From Fasciolopsis buskii (taxonomy: Eukaryota; Platyhelminthes; Trematoda; Plagiorchiida; Fasciolidae), in NCBI GenBank assembly GCA_008360955.1, contig LUCM01011110.1:62001-126000 (forward strand): a DNA stretch of 64,000 nucleotides, given 5' to 3'. Under the pieces are notes generated by a model that was given only the letters and a program-made list of their open reading frames with translations, did not search any database and was not told the DNA's origin. This document shows, in pieces, positions 25,310 through 39,224 of the stretch. Each line of letters begins with the position of its first letter. The stretch's first letter is position 1. A program made the position numbers and the translations under genes.

Positions 25310-26715
25310 AGAGGTGAAGTAAATATAACTGACATTAAACTGGAAGTTTCGGGTGATTATGCATTTCTCAAGTGGCGCAGTATACCATTTGGTTTATGTG
25401 AATCACTCCCTCAGATCATTCACACCGTGTGCGAAAGGAGACTAGTTAGGTCTGTCACACTAGGCCATGTCTAATGTAACTCCACCGAAGATGAATGTCA
25501 AATATCCACTGATTTGTGGCGATTATCGGCTGAATTTAAGGAAGTTGCTATGGCGAAAATATACTACTGAAAATCAGAGGACGTTCTTTATCGATTCTTT
25601 GACTCGAAATCCCCTCGGAGATGAGTTTTAAAGACTCCTATTTACAGAGCCTCAATCATGATACGTCCAGTTTGTTAATAGTTATAAATGCTCCGGCCAA
25701 TCCATACAAATACAATTTTCTTTCTTTTGGTTTGCATGGATCACGTGCAATTTAACAGCAATCTCTCAGTTTTATGATTACCTGTCTCAGTGGTCGTGAG
25801 TCTTTTCAGAATGATGTAGTGGTTCTTGATCTAAACATACGATCCTGGTTTTTGCCGTTTAATCGAAAGATTTATGCATTTCAGTGTTGCTATTAGCTCC
25901 AGAAATTTGTTTCCAGTGTTTACCAATTCTTTTATCTTGGATAGTAAATCAGTTATGCAGCAATTTCACGGGACCCAAAAAAGCACTGTCATCTCTACTT
26001 GATGTTCGTCCCGCCGACTTTCGTTCGATTTTAGGTGTTTTTTCACAATATTGCTGTCGATTTACTGCAAACTTCTCCACAAATCCGGTTGTTTGGTTGA
26101 CGCTCTTTCTTTCAAGTGCTTTCCATGATTTTTCTTTCACGAATAAGGGATATTTAATTTTTAGCTGCATCGGAAGTGAGTTCGGTTCGTAAAATATCCT
26201 TTACCGATCGACCCTCTTGTTGTAATTAAAGATACCTTACCTAAAGTCGTTGGTATTATTTTGAACCGAAATGGTCCGCCTATCACTTGCATTTCTAGGG
26301 GACTTACGAAAATAAAAATGGAATATTCGCAAAACCAAGGAGAAGCTTTGCCAGTCTATTGTGTGGCCAAACGCCTGCACAAGTTTCTGTTCGAAATGAA
26401 ATTCACTATCGTCACTAGTAATGAAGCGGTGAAATTTTTGCATCATCCAACAAGGTACCTAGCAAAATAGTCACTCGCAGTGGCTTGACATTGCAGTATT
26501 GCATTACACTCAAATGACTACAACATCAATGATCGAAGTGCTAAAATAATAGAAGCTTCTTGGCTCGAAATGCTGATTTTTCGTATCGCTATGCAAACTA
26601 GGTTGTTTGTTGCTATAATCACTGCTAAATCACGAGAAGACTTGATTCAAGATACTCACAATTGCTTTTGGACCGTTATTTCGGCGCTGTCCTGGATGGT
26701 CCAGTAATGAAAAGC
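25310..26715 (+). pseudogene. Ty3/Gypsy retrotransposon pol remnant: reverse transcriptase and RNase H
   Basis: Translated with frame changes, this stretch reads as a decayed Gypsy-type pol. In order: a PIPFAL-like motif (here IPFGLCESL, about 25,383); ICGDYRLNL near 25,512-25,538, the conserved CGDY region of Gypsy RT; YLQSLNHDTS near 25,640; a GLHGSR stretch near 25,730 in place of the PFGL core; then ILGVFSQYCCRFTANFS (about 26,022), the FLGxxxYYRRFI signature between RT and RNase H; and finally RNase H with ISRGLTKIKMEYSQNQGEAL and a LHKFLF-like helix (26,290-26,395). The YxDD catalytic box is not intact, and multiple stops and frameshifts are present. In a live element these domains would copy genomic RNA into cDNA in the capsid. 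It continues into integrase downstream. Confidence 0.8.
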
Positions 26716-27820
26716 TAGAAGTTTTGATTTTCTTACGCTCATCGGCAGAACATTCCAATTACTCCGGATTGTCTACTGTTTCAAGTGACGTACTTTAGTC
26801 CCCCAGACGCTCCTGTCAGTCACTCTAAGATCTACATTCTGGGCACTTGGACGTTCGGAAAGTGATGTCTCTGGCACGACTCACACGTTGGGGGTCAGAG
26901 CTGAATACGGGTATTGTCTGAACTAGTAGGGATTACAAAAAGTGTTTAAACAAACAATATTCCAAGCCGAGCAGGTGGCCTTGTTGCCCCGGTTCTTTTG
27001 AATCAAGGCCACGTGTACATGCAGATGACTGTGATGTATTCTTGGGTAAATGCTATAAACAGATGGTCAGTGGCACTTTGTCACGGTGCCTAAAATTAAA
27101 TGGGACAACCTCGCCCATGTATGATTTGGCACAAAGTGCTTTGCTTAAAAATGTTTAGTAGAGAAAGCGTACCCCATGCGTCCCTTATTGACAACATTAT
27201 TTGTTTTCCAGCTAACTGTCCAAACGACTGGCAAGAAAGACTTGAATGTCGTCATCTGCAAACTGTGTGTTGTCACCCCTAGATTAGATTTGTGCATTGT
27301 TCATTTCATTAGTATTTATTCATTTATTGAGCTTGATCGTGTTGTTAATAATATCTGATTTCAGAACTGAAATGCTAACCATGATGTCACCGGAAAAAAT
27401 CCGGCACCATTCTTCTAGTCCCATAGTTTTCGTCTGTTTCCCATGCATTTTTTCCGTGGCATTGGATTTCTAAGGAGTACAGACCCTCATCCTTCCATTA
27501 GGGCAGTTTTGGGATGAAAACACAATCTCACTGTCGCGATATTTATCTATTCTGTTTTAACAAGCTACAAACGACATATAGGCCGGGCTAGGTACAACCT
27601 GACAGCTCAATCTGAGGATATCCCGAATATAGCTTCACCCACTAGCACTACCGGTTCATATGTCAAAATCCAATCAGAACCAAAACATGCCTCCACAGGA
27701 CCAACTGTAACCGAAGACTTCACAGTTTGAATAGCTGAAAGATGACATGTCATGCCGAGAAAAGACAACGGACATCTAGAGTACAATTCAACGTGTGGCG
27801 AACACGAAATCCGTGACTGA
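26716..27820 (+). pseudogene. Ty3/Gypsy integrase and pol C-terminal tail remnant
   Basis: This directly follows the RNase H region in the same orientation. The segment 26,855-27,075 reads as the end of the integrase zinc domain and start of the core: a SLARLTRW-like counterpart of the usual MK-LAR-WWP motif, a YKKCLNKQYSKPS cysteine segment and RVHADDCDVFLGKCY in place of RVHxDFAGPFxG. The rest of the catalytic core (second D and E) cannot be found and seems deleted or scrambled across 27,080-27,550. Around 27,565-27,730 a RHIGRARYNL stretch followed by a Ser/Thr-rich tail resembles the pol C-terminus that follows the W(R)RH-NQ-R motif. No LTR or polypurine tract was identified. The element is dead. 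Confidence 0.65.
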
Positions 27821-29701
27821 CTGTTGATATTTCTTTTCCATTTCTGCAGGTTGTTACTCTGCATTTTGGTTGCTCGTTGTATGAATAAATTGCAATGTTT
27901 GTCACGTCTTGTTCGTGTTATAATTCCATACTTGAGTGCGCAGGAATCCTACAGTACAGTACATACATTATCATACACCTGGACGTGACCTTGACATCTG
28001 CGATGAAGATCCACAGATTTGAACCCATCGGATGTAGCGAATAACCGGGAGACAAGGGACGGCTGCTCACTGCAAAGATTTCATGAAAGTTAGATCTTAA
28101 GGCGTATATAAGATAATAGAGGTATTTTAAGGCAAATAACAAGGGAATCAATCGAAGAGTTCCACGAACAATAGCTAATCCCCCTTGGACAAACAGAAGG
28201 TTCGCACACTGATTAGACTTCACAACAGGAACCATCTAGGTATGTTGAAATAAGATAACCTTTCGTCAGGGTGCGGCAGGAGATTTGTTACTCGAATAAA
28301 AAGGAAGCCAAGAAGCAGAATGGTTGGTAAATTATACTGGGGTGTACAGACATGTGGTCGTTGTGGTCTCATGTTTACCAGCTGTCCAGTCACCTCACAA
28401 TGTCAGCCTTCTGTGTACGGGTATGTCTGTGTACGGGCTCGTGACTACTGCAGTTCAACTACGCACCCACCCTCGACCTATCGCACTGACCGTCTTTCGT
28501 TTTTGGACACCGGACATGTAATCATGTGGAGCAACCGAGTGATGCGTGGGCGAGATAAACCCTGTCCAAACGAAATCTGGTTGAATCGGATTTTTTGAAT
28601 CCGCACAAACACAAACGCAATCCCATACCCACGTGCAAACAAGATGACTCTCAGTGGACGTTTGGCTCCTACGACAAAACCAGAATAGGATGACTAATGT
28701 GGCTTGTGTGATTGTTTATTTATTTGTGTGTCTAGCACTTATACTTCACAAACACACACGCACACACATGTGCACATAGTCTTCTTTTCGGAATTTTCTT
28801 GAATAATTCGTGTTATTTTTGTTTACTCACCGACGTAGTCATGATGGGTGTCATCCTCATCGTATTCTTCGGGTCTCTGCTGAAATCGCCACTGTCATCA
28901 GCATTTAGATAAGGTGGTCGACCATGTAAAAGATAACGTTGTTTAATTTGACATCCCCTGAAGTTTTCTAACGTTATTCAAGCCTGTCGACCACATTTTT
29001 GTGTTTATCTCTCTGACACTGTGTGGACATCTGTGTTGGTTTGATCTGTCGCGCTCACGTTATCACATAACCGCCTTGTGAGTCATAAGTGTTTTATCAA
29101 CCGTGACTGGTTCTCCTGACCATCCACTGACAGCGTGTAGGTGTATGTGACAAATTGCTTTCAGTAATTAAATTTCCAACATCTGTCAGTCTTCCGTTAC
29201 CCGGTTGACAAACGCTGATCTAGTCTGGACAAACAGATGCTGGGCACAGAAGCCTCGGGTAACGATAACTTCTTAGGTTTGCACGGGTTGGCCGATAATC
29301 GTGCAATCTCGAAGTGTTATGGTTGTGGCTTCTTTACCTAACGTACCACCGGCAGTTCATTTGGTGCTAATGGTAATAAATTTAGTTCGGAAGACACTAA
29401 CCTGAACCCATCTAGAAACGCACCAATTGCACTCCCCCGGATGTTGGTATGATGTTTTATCATAATTTGGGCTGTATTCAGATCGCATACAAACCTACAT
29501 GCATGGGACCGAAGAGACCTTGCCAAGGGTTATACGTCAGGAGTGGGTTCGCTTTAGGGGATTTTATTCCCAACTAGTCAAAGCCAACTTTTTCTTCAAC
29601 TATTGGCAATGACACTGCAACGAAGCGTTCATTACGGCATACATTATTCTCCAGTGGATTAGTTCTGCTTCTACAAATATATGCTAAACTTATTTGTAAT
29701 C
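27821..29701. other. No recognised gene; possible Gypsy 3' flank
   Basis: If a 3' LTR survives it should lie just after 27.8 kb, but with no partner copy it cannot be delimited. A short CA-rich repeat occurs at about 28,741-28,768. Other frames are short and unassigned. Confidence 0.4.
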
Positions 29702-29868
29702 TTTTACCTCCTTTATTAGTGAAGTACCAATGTACATCATTTTTCAGGAAGGGAGCCGCGGCCAACAGAGCGCTGCCAAGTGGAGAGGTGGACCGGCGGT
29801 GGGAGGATTTCAAACTGCGACCTTCACATTCAAACGCCAGGACTTTATCCACTTGGCCACCGCTAACA
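29702..29868 (-). mobile_element. tRNA-derived SINE, minus-strand diverged copy
   Basis: The reverse complement matches the 21.84 kb copy over head, body and tail. The A box lies near 29,850-29,864 (GGTGGCCAAGTGGATAAAGT), and the B box is degraded to GTTTGAAATCC near 29,806-29,816. The body keeps CGCGGCTCCCTTCCTGAAAA and GATGTACATTGGTACTTCAC with an AAAAG tail. Divergence is moderate, less than in the 33.3 kb copy. Confidence 0.8.
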
Positions 29869-32800
29869 CTTCAGCGGCAAACATTATCACTATCTCTGAT
29901 ACAGTACTGACAATGATAGAAAATAAAATGCGCAAACGAATACAACGTGAGTCAGAGAAGATTTACGCGATACAACAATGACTACCTCTCTTCCACTAGT
30001 ACTGGACCGAGGTAAGGTGCACGGACGTTTCCGTACAGGTTAATTATCATGGTAGTAGTAGGAGGAAAGAGCCGAACTGTGCAGACGGAGCAACCATGGA
30101 TAAATCATTATTGCCTAGGGCAGAACGAATCTCTGAGGCGTATTCCGATACAAATCTCTCGCGCATGTGATGTGAAACAATTAATTAAGGATGACTAATC
30201 AACAGAATATTCGGACGAAACAATTTAAAACTTTTTCGTAGTACAGGATGGATCGCAGGACGATTACGGAATGCACCCGTTGCGACTCAGGGAAACACCT
30301 TTGAATCCGAACGCCGCTTGCCTCTACTGAGCCCCAAAAGAGTGAGAGTGACAAGATCGGTTGAGAAGCAAAAGTAGAAAGAAAATAAAACGTTAAACGG
30401 AATTTTCAGGGATGGAAAGATGAGTTTGAGAAGCCAGTTGACAATATGAAACGAACAATCGAAATTCTGGATAGGAGGATTTTACGAACTGTATAAGGGT
30501 TGGTAAAGAACGCAGAATTAAAACGGATGAAGGCGCATTCAGAATACCGGGGAGGATTAATAGAAGTACCATTCTGTTCTGGAAGGGCCATGATGTTAGA
30601 AACGATCTATGATAGGTTACCTGGATCATCATAAAATGATGCGGTTTGACGTTTAGCTATGTCGTCCACAAACCTAATCAAGGAACCAGTTGAACTACTT
30701 TGGATGTTGGTGACATGCACAAAAAGAAAAGCACAAGGGGAAGCTCCACAAAGATAAAAGCGTTTCGATAAGGAGGATAATGAAGTCTTGATCTCACTTC
30801 TCTGACGTGATGACCGCTGGCAGAGATAATAGCACAGACTTGGACGAAAAAATATTCGAGTGGATGCAGAGGACTCCACCATGAGTTTCAGTTACGACAT
30901 GGGAGAAAGATATAAATCCCTCAGGTTACAAGCATTTTATAAGACTTCAGTAAAATGGTTATAATCTACAATGAGTTGCTTTTCACGAGAAAAATGAACT
31001 ATTCAAGAAATAAGGAAATGAAAAATATAAGTTCGCACTGAAAAGTTGGTAGGACAATATGAATACTCTTGGTTAAAATGCTACTAAACTGAAGCAACCC
31101 GGGATGAAAACAAATAGTTAAGCGGTCAACAGTGTTAAACAAATGAAAAAAGACTATCTTTGACTTGACAAAGTTGGAAGAATTAAGAAATGGGCTTCCC
31201 TGGTCTATTTTATTTCCTGACGAAATCAGTCAAAATGATCAATAAGCAGAACGGAAACTTCCATGTATCCATTTATCCAAGATTTCTGAATTCATATGGT
31301 ACGTGTTAGGGTAAACGCTGGAATCCAGTATGTACCGTAATTCGGCAATTTGCTCGACTAGAGAAAACACAAATGGCATTGCTCGAAGAAACAGGCTTTT
31401 CGCTACTGACGCCCAACTGTCAGCTCTAATACAACCTTTTCTTTTCTTCTATCAATAAGTCCAAAAGGTGGGTTGCATACGTTTCTCTAAGTAAAACCGG
31501 CCAGCAGACCTATTGCAATCCTATAGAAGTTGTACATAGTGACAAAGAATAAAACAATCCGAAGTATTGCACCCAATCGAGACGCCCCATTTAAGTCCAA
31601 TCATTAGTTTGACACTGGAACGCTTGCTGTGCCCTCTAGTGATCAAGTTTCGAGATCGATCGCTGTCCGGAGAATCTAAATAGAGAAATTCGTTTTCAAG
31701 ACCAAATATGAGAATATCACTTGAATTTTCTGTTCAACTCATGCCTTTTAGTATTACAATGTTAATGGCAGATTCTGCCAACTGTAAAACAGTTCACTCT
31801 CGCGAATGGCAGGTAAAATATTTTCCTCGTGACTTGTGAGTTCAGGCAGACGTTTACCACTTATCCATTCGTTGCCTGGAAATCCTTACGCATTGATGCA
31901 GTCAAGGGAATTTGAGCAATTATATTTTAGTTTCACTACCAAATGAAATTTGAGTTCCACAAGACCAACAGATGTTCGCGTTTTGACATACAGTTTTCCT
32001 GTCAGTTGCTTACTTGTGCATTTTGCAACGCACATATCAATGACTGGAAGCTTCAATAGACGAGGCAGAAAGCAAAGACAAGACACACTACAGCCCGTAT
32101 CTTTCTAATCTCGCAAAAGATTTGTCGGTTTTTCAAGAAGCGGGGTCAGAAAAAATTGAGCTTGATGTATACTACCGACAGCTGTTGCCCTCGCGACGGC
32201 TGATCATCTAACCGAAGGGCGTCTGGGAGTTGAGCAGATTAGTTCGTCTCTGTTCACTTAGGATACTCACATGAATCAGTGTACAAATGGCAGCTTATAC
32301 TTTCGGGAAGGTTCAAGAAATCGGATTCATCTGTTTTGTGCCTCCACGTTACAGTCCTGAATGGTAGCTTCGAGTTGTAAAACTGACGGGCTGCAATTAC
32401 GAGGCGGCATCATGGGTTGAGTTGGATGATTTAGCAACATACGCCCAAACTGCCGGCCAAAGCCCACTGACTAAACCTATGTGTACAGTGCGTGACGAGC
32501 AATCGCATTTAAAAATCCCCAGTGTCTTCCAACAGTATTCTCCAAAATCATATAGGCATTCTAATTAAACTGAGGCTCACAGAAAAATAATGGAACATCC
32601 AGTAGGTGATTTTGAAAAGAAAGCTTATTGAAAGTAAATGAATTTGTCAGACTCAGTATAGTGTACTCCGTTCACCGAATAAGAAGTCTCAGTACAGGAT
32701 GTGTGCTCACCGTTGTCGGGCATTTTTAGAATGCAGCGCTATTAATTTTTGTCTCTAGGTAGCATTGGATTCAGCATCATAATTTCAATCCTTGTCCTGT

Positions 32801-33311
32801 CGATAAATCAGAGAGGTCTCCGAAATGCCTGAGACTAAGTGCACAAAGGAATCACTATAAAATACGAATTCCACATAAATGTAACTAAGTGTTTTGTTAT
32901 TTCGTTTAGGAACAAACATTTTTCCATATACTTTAAAATAGCAAAGAGGACGAGCCCAATGTGGTTTTATAGTGCTTTGCGAATTATTTAACGTTCTTGG
33001 TTCTAAACTGAACATAATGATCTAAGAATAACCACCAAATCTGACTGATAGTCTATCCACTGACATCCTTCTGATATCGCACGGTTTATGATTAAATTTC
33101 TAACCTCTAAAACCCATTTCCTTTCAGGCGTGTTTCAATCAAATATGAATGAGTCCGAGTTAGACTGAGGACAAAAAACAAATTTGATGCTCTGTTTTAT
33201 TAGGCATGTTTGTTGAGTTGTCCACTTTCAAGCTTCTTGTTGACACTACTTATTCCGGTCTTGTGCGAACTTCAATAGACCTAATTGTCCTGGTGCAAGC
33301 GGACCAGATCT
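29869..33311. other. No recognised gene
   Basis: Frames are short. A minus-strand frame at 30,607-30,882 contains the letters RFVDDIA, which superficially look like an RT catalytic box, but the neighbouring motifs are absent. An open stretch of about 65 codons at 32,370-32,567 (+) is not recognised. Confidence 0.4.
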
Positions 33312-33478
33312 TTTATTTTTTCTTTCCCTTTGGTGAAGTAATAGTGCACATCATTTTTAGGAAGGGGGTCAAGGTCAGCAGAGGGTAGCCAAGTGGGGTG
33401 GTTGATCGGCGTTGAGAGGATTCGATTCCATGACTTTCACGTTCAAGCGCCACGACCTTTTGCGTTTGACAACCACCG
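33312..33478 (-). mobile_element. tRNA-derived SINE, minus-strand old copy
   Basis: The reverse complement shows the same order as the other copies: a tRNA-like head near 33,478, a B-box relative (GGAATCGAATCC) near 33,419-33,430, a body with CTTGGCTACCCTCTGCTGAC and CCCCCTTCCTAAAAATGATG, and an A-rich tail near 33,312-33,325. It is more diverged than the copy at 29.7 kb, especially in the A box. Confidence 0.7.
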
Positions 33479-36400
33479 ATCGACTAGGTCATGCGGATTT
33501 TCATTGCTGTTTGGTGAACGGATCAAGTTTACTGGTGCCAGGTCCGTGAGAATGATTCATCTAGGTAAGGTCTTTCCATTCTCTAGACAAAATCTTGTGG
33601 TGACCACCTTTTCCAACAACAGCGAAACAGTTGTTCGTCATTAGGAATCGTTAACCTACCGCTTTGATATCTTTGTAACAGTGGCAAGATGTCGTTCACG
33701 AATCCAAAACTAATTAAATAGCAGCCTTTTCTTAGCACCCTCGTGACGCGTCCTCATTCCACGCAATTGAGCTAGATAGTAAAATGACCAACTGGCACTT
33801 GTTGTTCGGCCACCTGGATGTGGAAGAGCCACAGGCTTGTCGACAAGATTACACCAAGCAACCGAACATCCGAAGACTAACCTTGGCGAATCACCACAAA
33901 ATGTTAAAATAAAACAACGCACAGGCCTTGGTAGCGTCGAATTTTAACCATGACCAGAATATCATTATACTTTCCGAGATTTGTGTGGGCATTATTTTTT
34001 ATAAAACCCCATGCTGCACAATCTTCTGAACTTTTAAGCATCTCATCAAAGAGAATCCGCTTGAGTTTGGCTCTTTTCTAAGATGATCTCGGGGATTTTC
34101 CTTTCGAAAGATTCGATCTTCCTACACTTTTAGTGCAGTAGACCAGTGTTTGTGGAGACTAGGGACGTTGACACATCGGTCCAAAACGAGCAGGCTGGTT
34201 TATCAAAGTGCAGACTAGCCGTAGTAATTTGCACTGCGGTGCTGGAATAACTAGTCCCTATTTCTCCCAGTGATGCTTCTCGTTCCATTGCGAAAACTAG
34301 GTTGCTGCATCGGTGTGACTGTACTAGTGAGCAGAAGTACGGAAATAACATCTGTCATCAATGAAGCATAAATACTCACGCTGTTTACATTTTTCCAACC
34401 TCCGGAAAAGTTGAGTGCGGTGATTTTGGGCCATGGTAGCCGGTGGTTCCATTTTTAGTTTCTGACTTTATATAACTGCAGTTGTCCCATGTCCTCATCG
34501 ATGACTACGGAATTATGCGTTGAGAGAAGTGCACGCTTTCGGAGAAAATCTCTATCAATGAATATGATGATGGTTTAAATGGTATTTCCAATGGCCTATA
34601 GCAGCACTGACTGTCTTCCAGTTTGGTTCGTAAAGAGATCTAGGCAAGGATGAGGAATCTTGACTTTTCAAACCAATCAGTCCTTCCGCCTTTAGCCTCA
34701 AGCATTTAAAAACAAACAAAGAAGTACCCTCAGTGTTTGGTTGTAATGTAACCAATTCATCTTGGGGTGCTAACACATGAGCAAATAAAAGAATTCATAT
34801 GTTTGCACTATTCTTGTACATAAACAATAGCAATAATCTTATTCAGTCCAATGGCTTCAGTAAGCAATTACCTGAAATATTATGAAGCCAGCTGAGTTGC
34901 TCGCGTGTATGAACCTAAAGATCGTGACCTCGACTCTAACTACTGTCGAGCTGTTATCCATTCGGAAACTTTTCAGTAGCCGCAAACCTTCCCCTATATC
35001 AAAGTTCCTTAATAAGAAAACAGTAACTTCAAATATTTATACTGTTACCATTATTCTTGTTATTTTTTGGGTACCATGATCAAACTTTTCAAAGGCTTTT
35101 TCCCAGGCGGATCAACCTAACCGTTTATAATTTCGAGATGGAGACCACAGTGAAGAAAATTATATTGATAACTGAGTGACTGGCAATGACAAGGCTCTTG
35201 CTCGATACGCCCAAGTCCAACTCCAAATAAGTGCAAGTCATGTGTGCGACAGCAAACTAGACAACCGATTCACTTCCACACTGCACATGCATTCCGAACT
35301 CTGTGACGAGATAGGCGCTTACATATTGCTCTATTACAACTATTACACAAATCCAGTACTAGGTCGCCTACGTTGACTGGGAATGGAAATAGGGAACTTA
35401 TATCGCAGGGGCTGGGACAAAAGGGTTCGGATAGGAATTTCATCACTCGACCGATATTGTCTGCACATCAGCTCAATCCTAGTAGGCACTGCAGCTTGAT
35501 GCGGTTATCCTAACAAACAGTCGTGAACAGGCAATTGTCCAGTGCGCTAGGAGATAGCCAAATTCAGGGCCAGAGGTCACAATCTGGTTTCGCCGTTCCC
35601 CTTGGTGCAGAACTTTATCTCGTTATCGTACCTGTTCTTTGTAGATCTGTCTTGATTTTATTTGTTTCAAGTTCTTTGCCATAAACTCTCTAGTAATTGG
35701 AGTAGGTCATACATTTATATATCAAAAGTGTCAGAGGGAACAGAGTTTTTGGCAGACAGTTTTGGATAACATTTAATTTATCTGCATGTCCCAACTTTAT
35801 TTCACGATTGCAAACACCCTTTCGGTCCGTTTTCCGCATTCGCGCAGTCGCATCATACCGAACTTTTCAAATCCCAGCTAGTTCGTCCCGTCTTTCGCTC
35901 CACGTCCTAAAATGCGCTCCTTGCCGCATTTCCGCACTGAGTCAACCCATGGCAAAGGGGAATGCTCACTTCAACGCACTTGTAATTCACTCATGCGATA
36001 AAAAGCACCGCGGCTGCGCAAACCGACCGATTCCGCGTGCTACAGTCGGGTGAAAATTTCCGCGATTCACACTCGACAAAAACAGACTGATGAACACAAA
36101 GATCGATCGGCGGGCGGTCACACGAAGACATATCATATTTTGACTGCACCAGTGAGCCAAACGTAATCGTGTTCTGTTAGACAAGCTGGTAACGACTCGG
36201 TTAGCGGTGAATTATCTCGCACAGCGCATAGGTTCCAGTGATGACGAAGTGGTCAGTCAGCCTCGTTGTCACAGTCAGTTTGTAAGTGTGCACGTGAACA
36301 AAAATAGTATCGAACACCCTGGCACTAAAAATATATATCACCAGTCTCTTTGGACAGTTTTTCACGGTCGAAAGGAGCATCGTTTGAGGTTCGCGAGTTA

Positions 36401-39224
36401 TAATGAAATATTTGCTAATCGTGAATCATTACAACAAGTTAGATGACTCTCTCGACAAGAAAATATTTATAATAGTTGTTCGGACTGCCATTAAGATGAA
36501 TATGTTCGAAACCAAGTTAAGTCGAGTTAGTTATTGCCCCAACACATTCGGAATCCGAATGGCTGAAACGACTAATATGAACACGAAGACGTTGTACGTT
36601 TATTGTGATAGGTGATAGGATATCTAAAAGAGGGTAGTGATAAAAAAGGGAGTACAAATATCGTTCTTCACCTAAGATGAAAGTGGTCTCCAAGGTTACC
36701 AATTGTCAGTTCACGACCCACTGACGAACAAGAACAATACGGAATGAACCACTTGATGTACGAATCGGTACAGGGGGAGAGAATCCCGTGTGTGCAACGA
36801 GCTGAGCAATGACAAAAGCCTGAATGAATGGTGAGGTGCTTTTACAAGTTGCTGCAGACAGTGAAGGATCCTGTTCAGAAAGAGATCAAGTCTAACAAAT
36901 ACGTATATCCAGTGGGCAAGTTTTTATCCAGAGGAAGAATCCTCAATTCATGGACATGCGTTTCAGCCACGTCACGTTCAGTGCGTGCTTCGGCTGTGTG
37001 AGTTTAGGAAAGACGTGAATGCAACGAAATATCATTTAGGAAAGATCGTTTATAGGCCGATTTGACAGTCCCTGAATAAGCAGCTCTTAGAAACACAGGA
37101 AACGAAAACCACTACCTTCCTATCTTCAAACTACTCAGGCGAATGATAGCCAGATAGATTAATTTCCCCGACAAGCTCAAAATGAACTAAAATCAGCAAA
37201 TCACGTGTTCACGCGCACTCACCACGGTCGCATGACTGCCACAAATCAGTAGCTGGGCATCCATATACGACGCCTATCCTACCATTTAATAAGTGTATTA
37301 CCTTGACCTTCTCAATAGATTTGCTTCAGCTAACTGGGTTTTCTCTTTCCTACTTGCAGATCTCAACATTTGCATCCCAAGAAACAGCGCTGTCCCGGCA
37401 GACTGCATAACTGGCCACCGTGTCACATGAAATTGGTACTCCATGCACGTGCTGCAAATTCAAACAATATTAAGAACAGTTTTCTCAAGACAGTTATGTA
37501 GTACATCAGGAAAGTACTCTTACAAGGATTCAAATGTTTGGGTTTAATCTGAATCTCAATAAGTGAGATGATCACTGCAACACACTTACCAAGAGACAAC
37601 ACAAAATCTCGCACGACAATGTGTCTTCATTCAGTTCTATCCATTGTGTCCTTTTGACCGGTCCAATAGAAAATGACACCATTCGATATTTTTAGTCATC
37701 CAAATTTGATCTATTAAACCAGAATTTGATAAAATTTGATGACTTAATAAGATGGTTCCATTTCATTAACTTGCGTGAAAAGGTTAGAAATACGGGTTGC
37801 TCTAATGTCCCATACAAAGTCTTCAAGTACTTTAGAATTAGGTTAAATTATAACGACACCGAATTTCGCATCGGTCTTGTCAGTGTTATTATTAAATTGT
37901 GTTAAAAGTCAAGAATACGTCATAAACATCTGCCGCCCAATCTGCTCTTCCGAACTTATCGCTGTTGTCATTCTGATATTTTTCCGCGTCAAACATGGTA
38001 CTTTAACAAATCGACACCAAGAACTCACGCACACTTAACTCCCCCGATACAACCAGGGAGTATGTAACGGTTATCGTCGTAGCTACCATTGTTATTATCC
38101 ACGGTTTCATTAGATCCATTGTCGAAGCATACTGGGTAAACTTTTATTACTCAATCAGTCCGGAGGGAAACCCAGTAGATGCAACAATATTGATTCATTT
38201 TATCTGAGAACTAATGGAAAAGTTAGGAAGTGGAAGCCTAACTGAGTGTCTCTTGTACCCATCTGCCTGTCGCTTAGCAACCGCGTGGGATGCAATGGTC
38301 AAATGAAGCGCTGTTTTGTTTTCATAATTAACCACCCAGCTACCAAATGTCCGGGATGAAGATCATTGGCATAGGAACGGTGCAGTCGGTAGCAAGTAGT
38401 GGGATATTTTTACCACCGTTTTGTGTTTCTGTACTATCTATTCCATAGCTGTCGCTATCATACAGCGAAGGGAAACGGACAAAAGTAGGAAACTTGTGCG
38501 TTTCAAATAGCTCAGGAAACGGGTAGTCCATCACGTGATTAGCTATCCTTGAAAGGGAAAGCAGAATCACGTCTGACTATCACTGGAGTGGCATTTTTAC
38601 GTTACGATATCGTTGCACGCCGTGGAATGCGGTCACATCAAAAATAAATCAGGTCCATAATCTTTCACGTTCTTAAACAAGCTATCTATTTGCCGGCAGG
38701 GATGTTCCAAGATGGAGATAAATGTATGACAATGTACAGTTAGTTCAGTTTAACAATTTTATCAGGACGTGATGAACAAAAATGAAATAAGTGAAATAAA
38801 CCCTGGCTCATTACGGAAGGGAATTGCAAAACCTCAAATCAGATAACAAGATGGGACCATTATTTAGTCGGATGCAGTATGTTTGAAGATGAGAATTATC
38901 GCAAAAGCCCCACCAACACCGCTGGTTTATGAAGGTGGCACTTTTCATTTGACCGTAGCATCAAACCAGAGCGAAAGAATAAAGTTCAAGACGTGTAACT
39001 GGATCTTTTTAATTCCGTACACTTCAAATAGGTTTGGCATTAGTCTAGCGGTTAAAACCGTCGCGCTTGAACATAAACATCATCAAAGGTCAGTTTTCCC
39101 GTCGGCAGTTTTCATTCAGAACTAATGATGGTCTGTCAAATCTCTAGTCACAATCGGGGTTTTATCATCTCTGAACACAGTATGAAGCATAGAGGACTTT
39201 GTACACCACCTGCATCGCAATGGA
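33479..39224. other. No recognised gene; CpG-rich patch at 35.8-36.1 kb
   Basis: Only short frames were seen. The stretch 35,816-36,060 is clearly richer in CpG than its surroundings and reads as neither coding nor a known element; it is noted separately. The rest is AT-rich and unassigned. Confidence 0.4.
39037..39072 (+). other. tRNA-like half sequence, probable SINE or tRNA scrap
   Basis: GCATTAGTCTAGCGGTTAAA followed by ACCGTCGCGCTTGAAC resembles the 5' half of a tRNA: an A-box-like TAGTCTAGCGG and a D-arm, then an anticodon-arm-like stem. No B box or 3' half follows, so this is not called a tRNA gene. Confidence 0.25.

Noticed and set aside
30607..30882. RFVDDIA in a minus-strand frame, resembling the RT catalytic box
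   Set aside because: No other RT motif is found at the expected spacing on either side; a four-letter match alone is not evidence.
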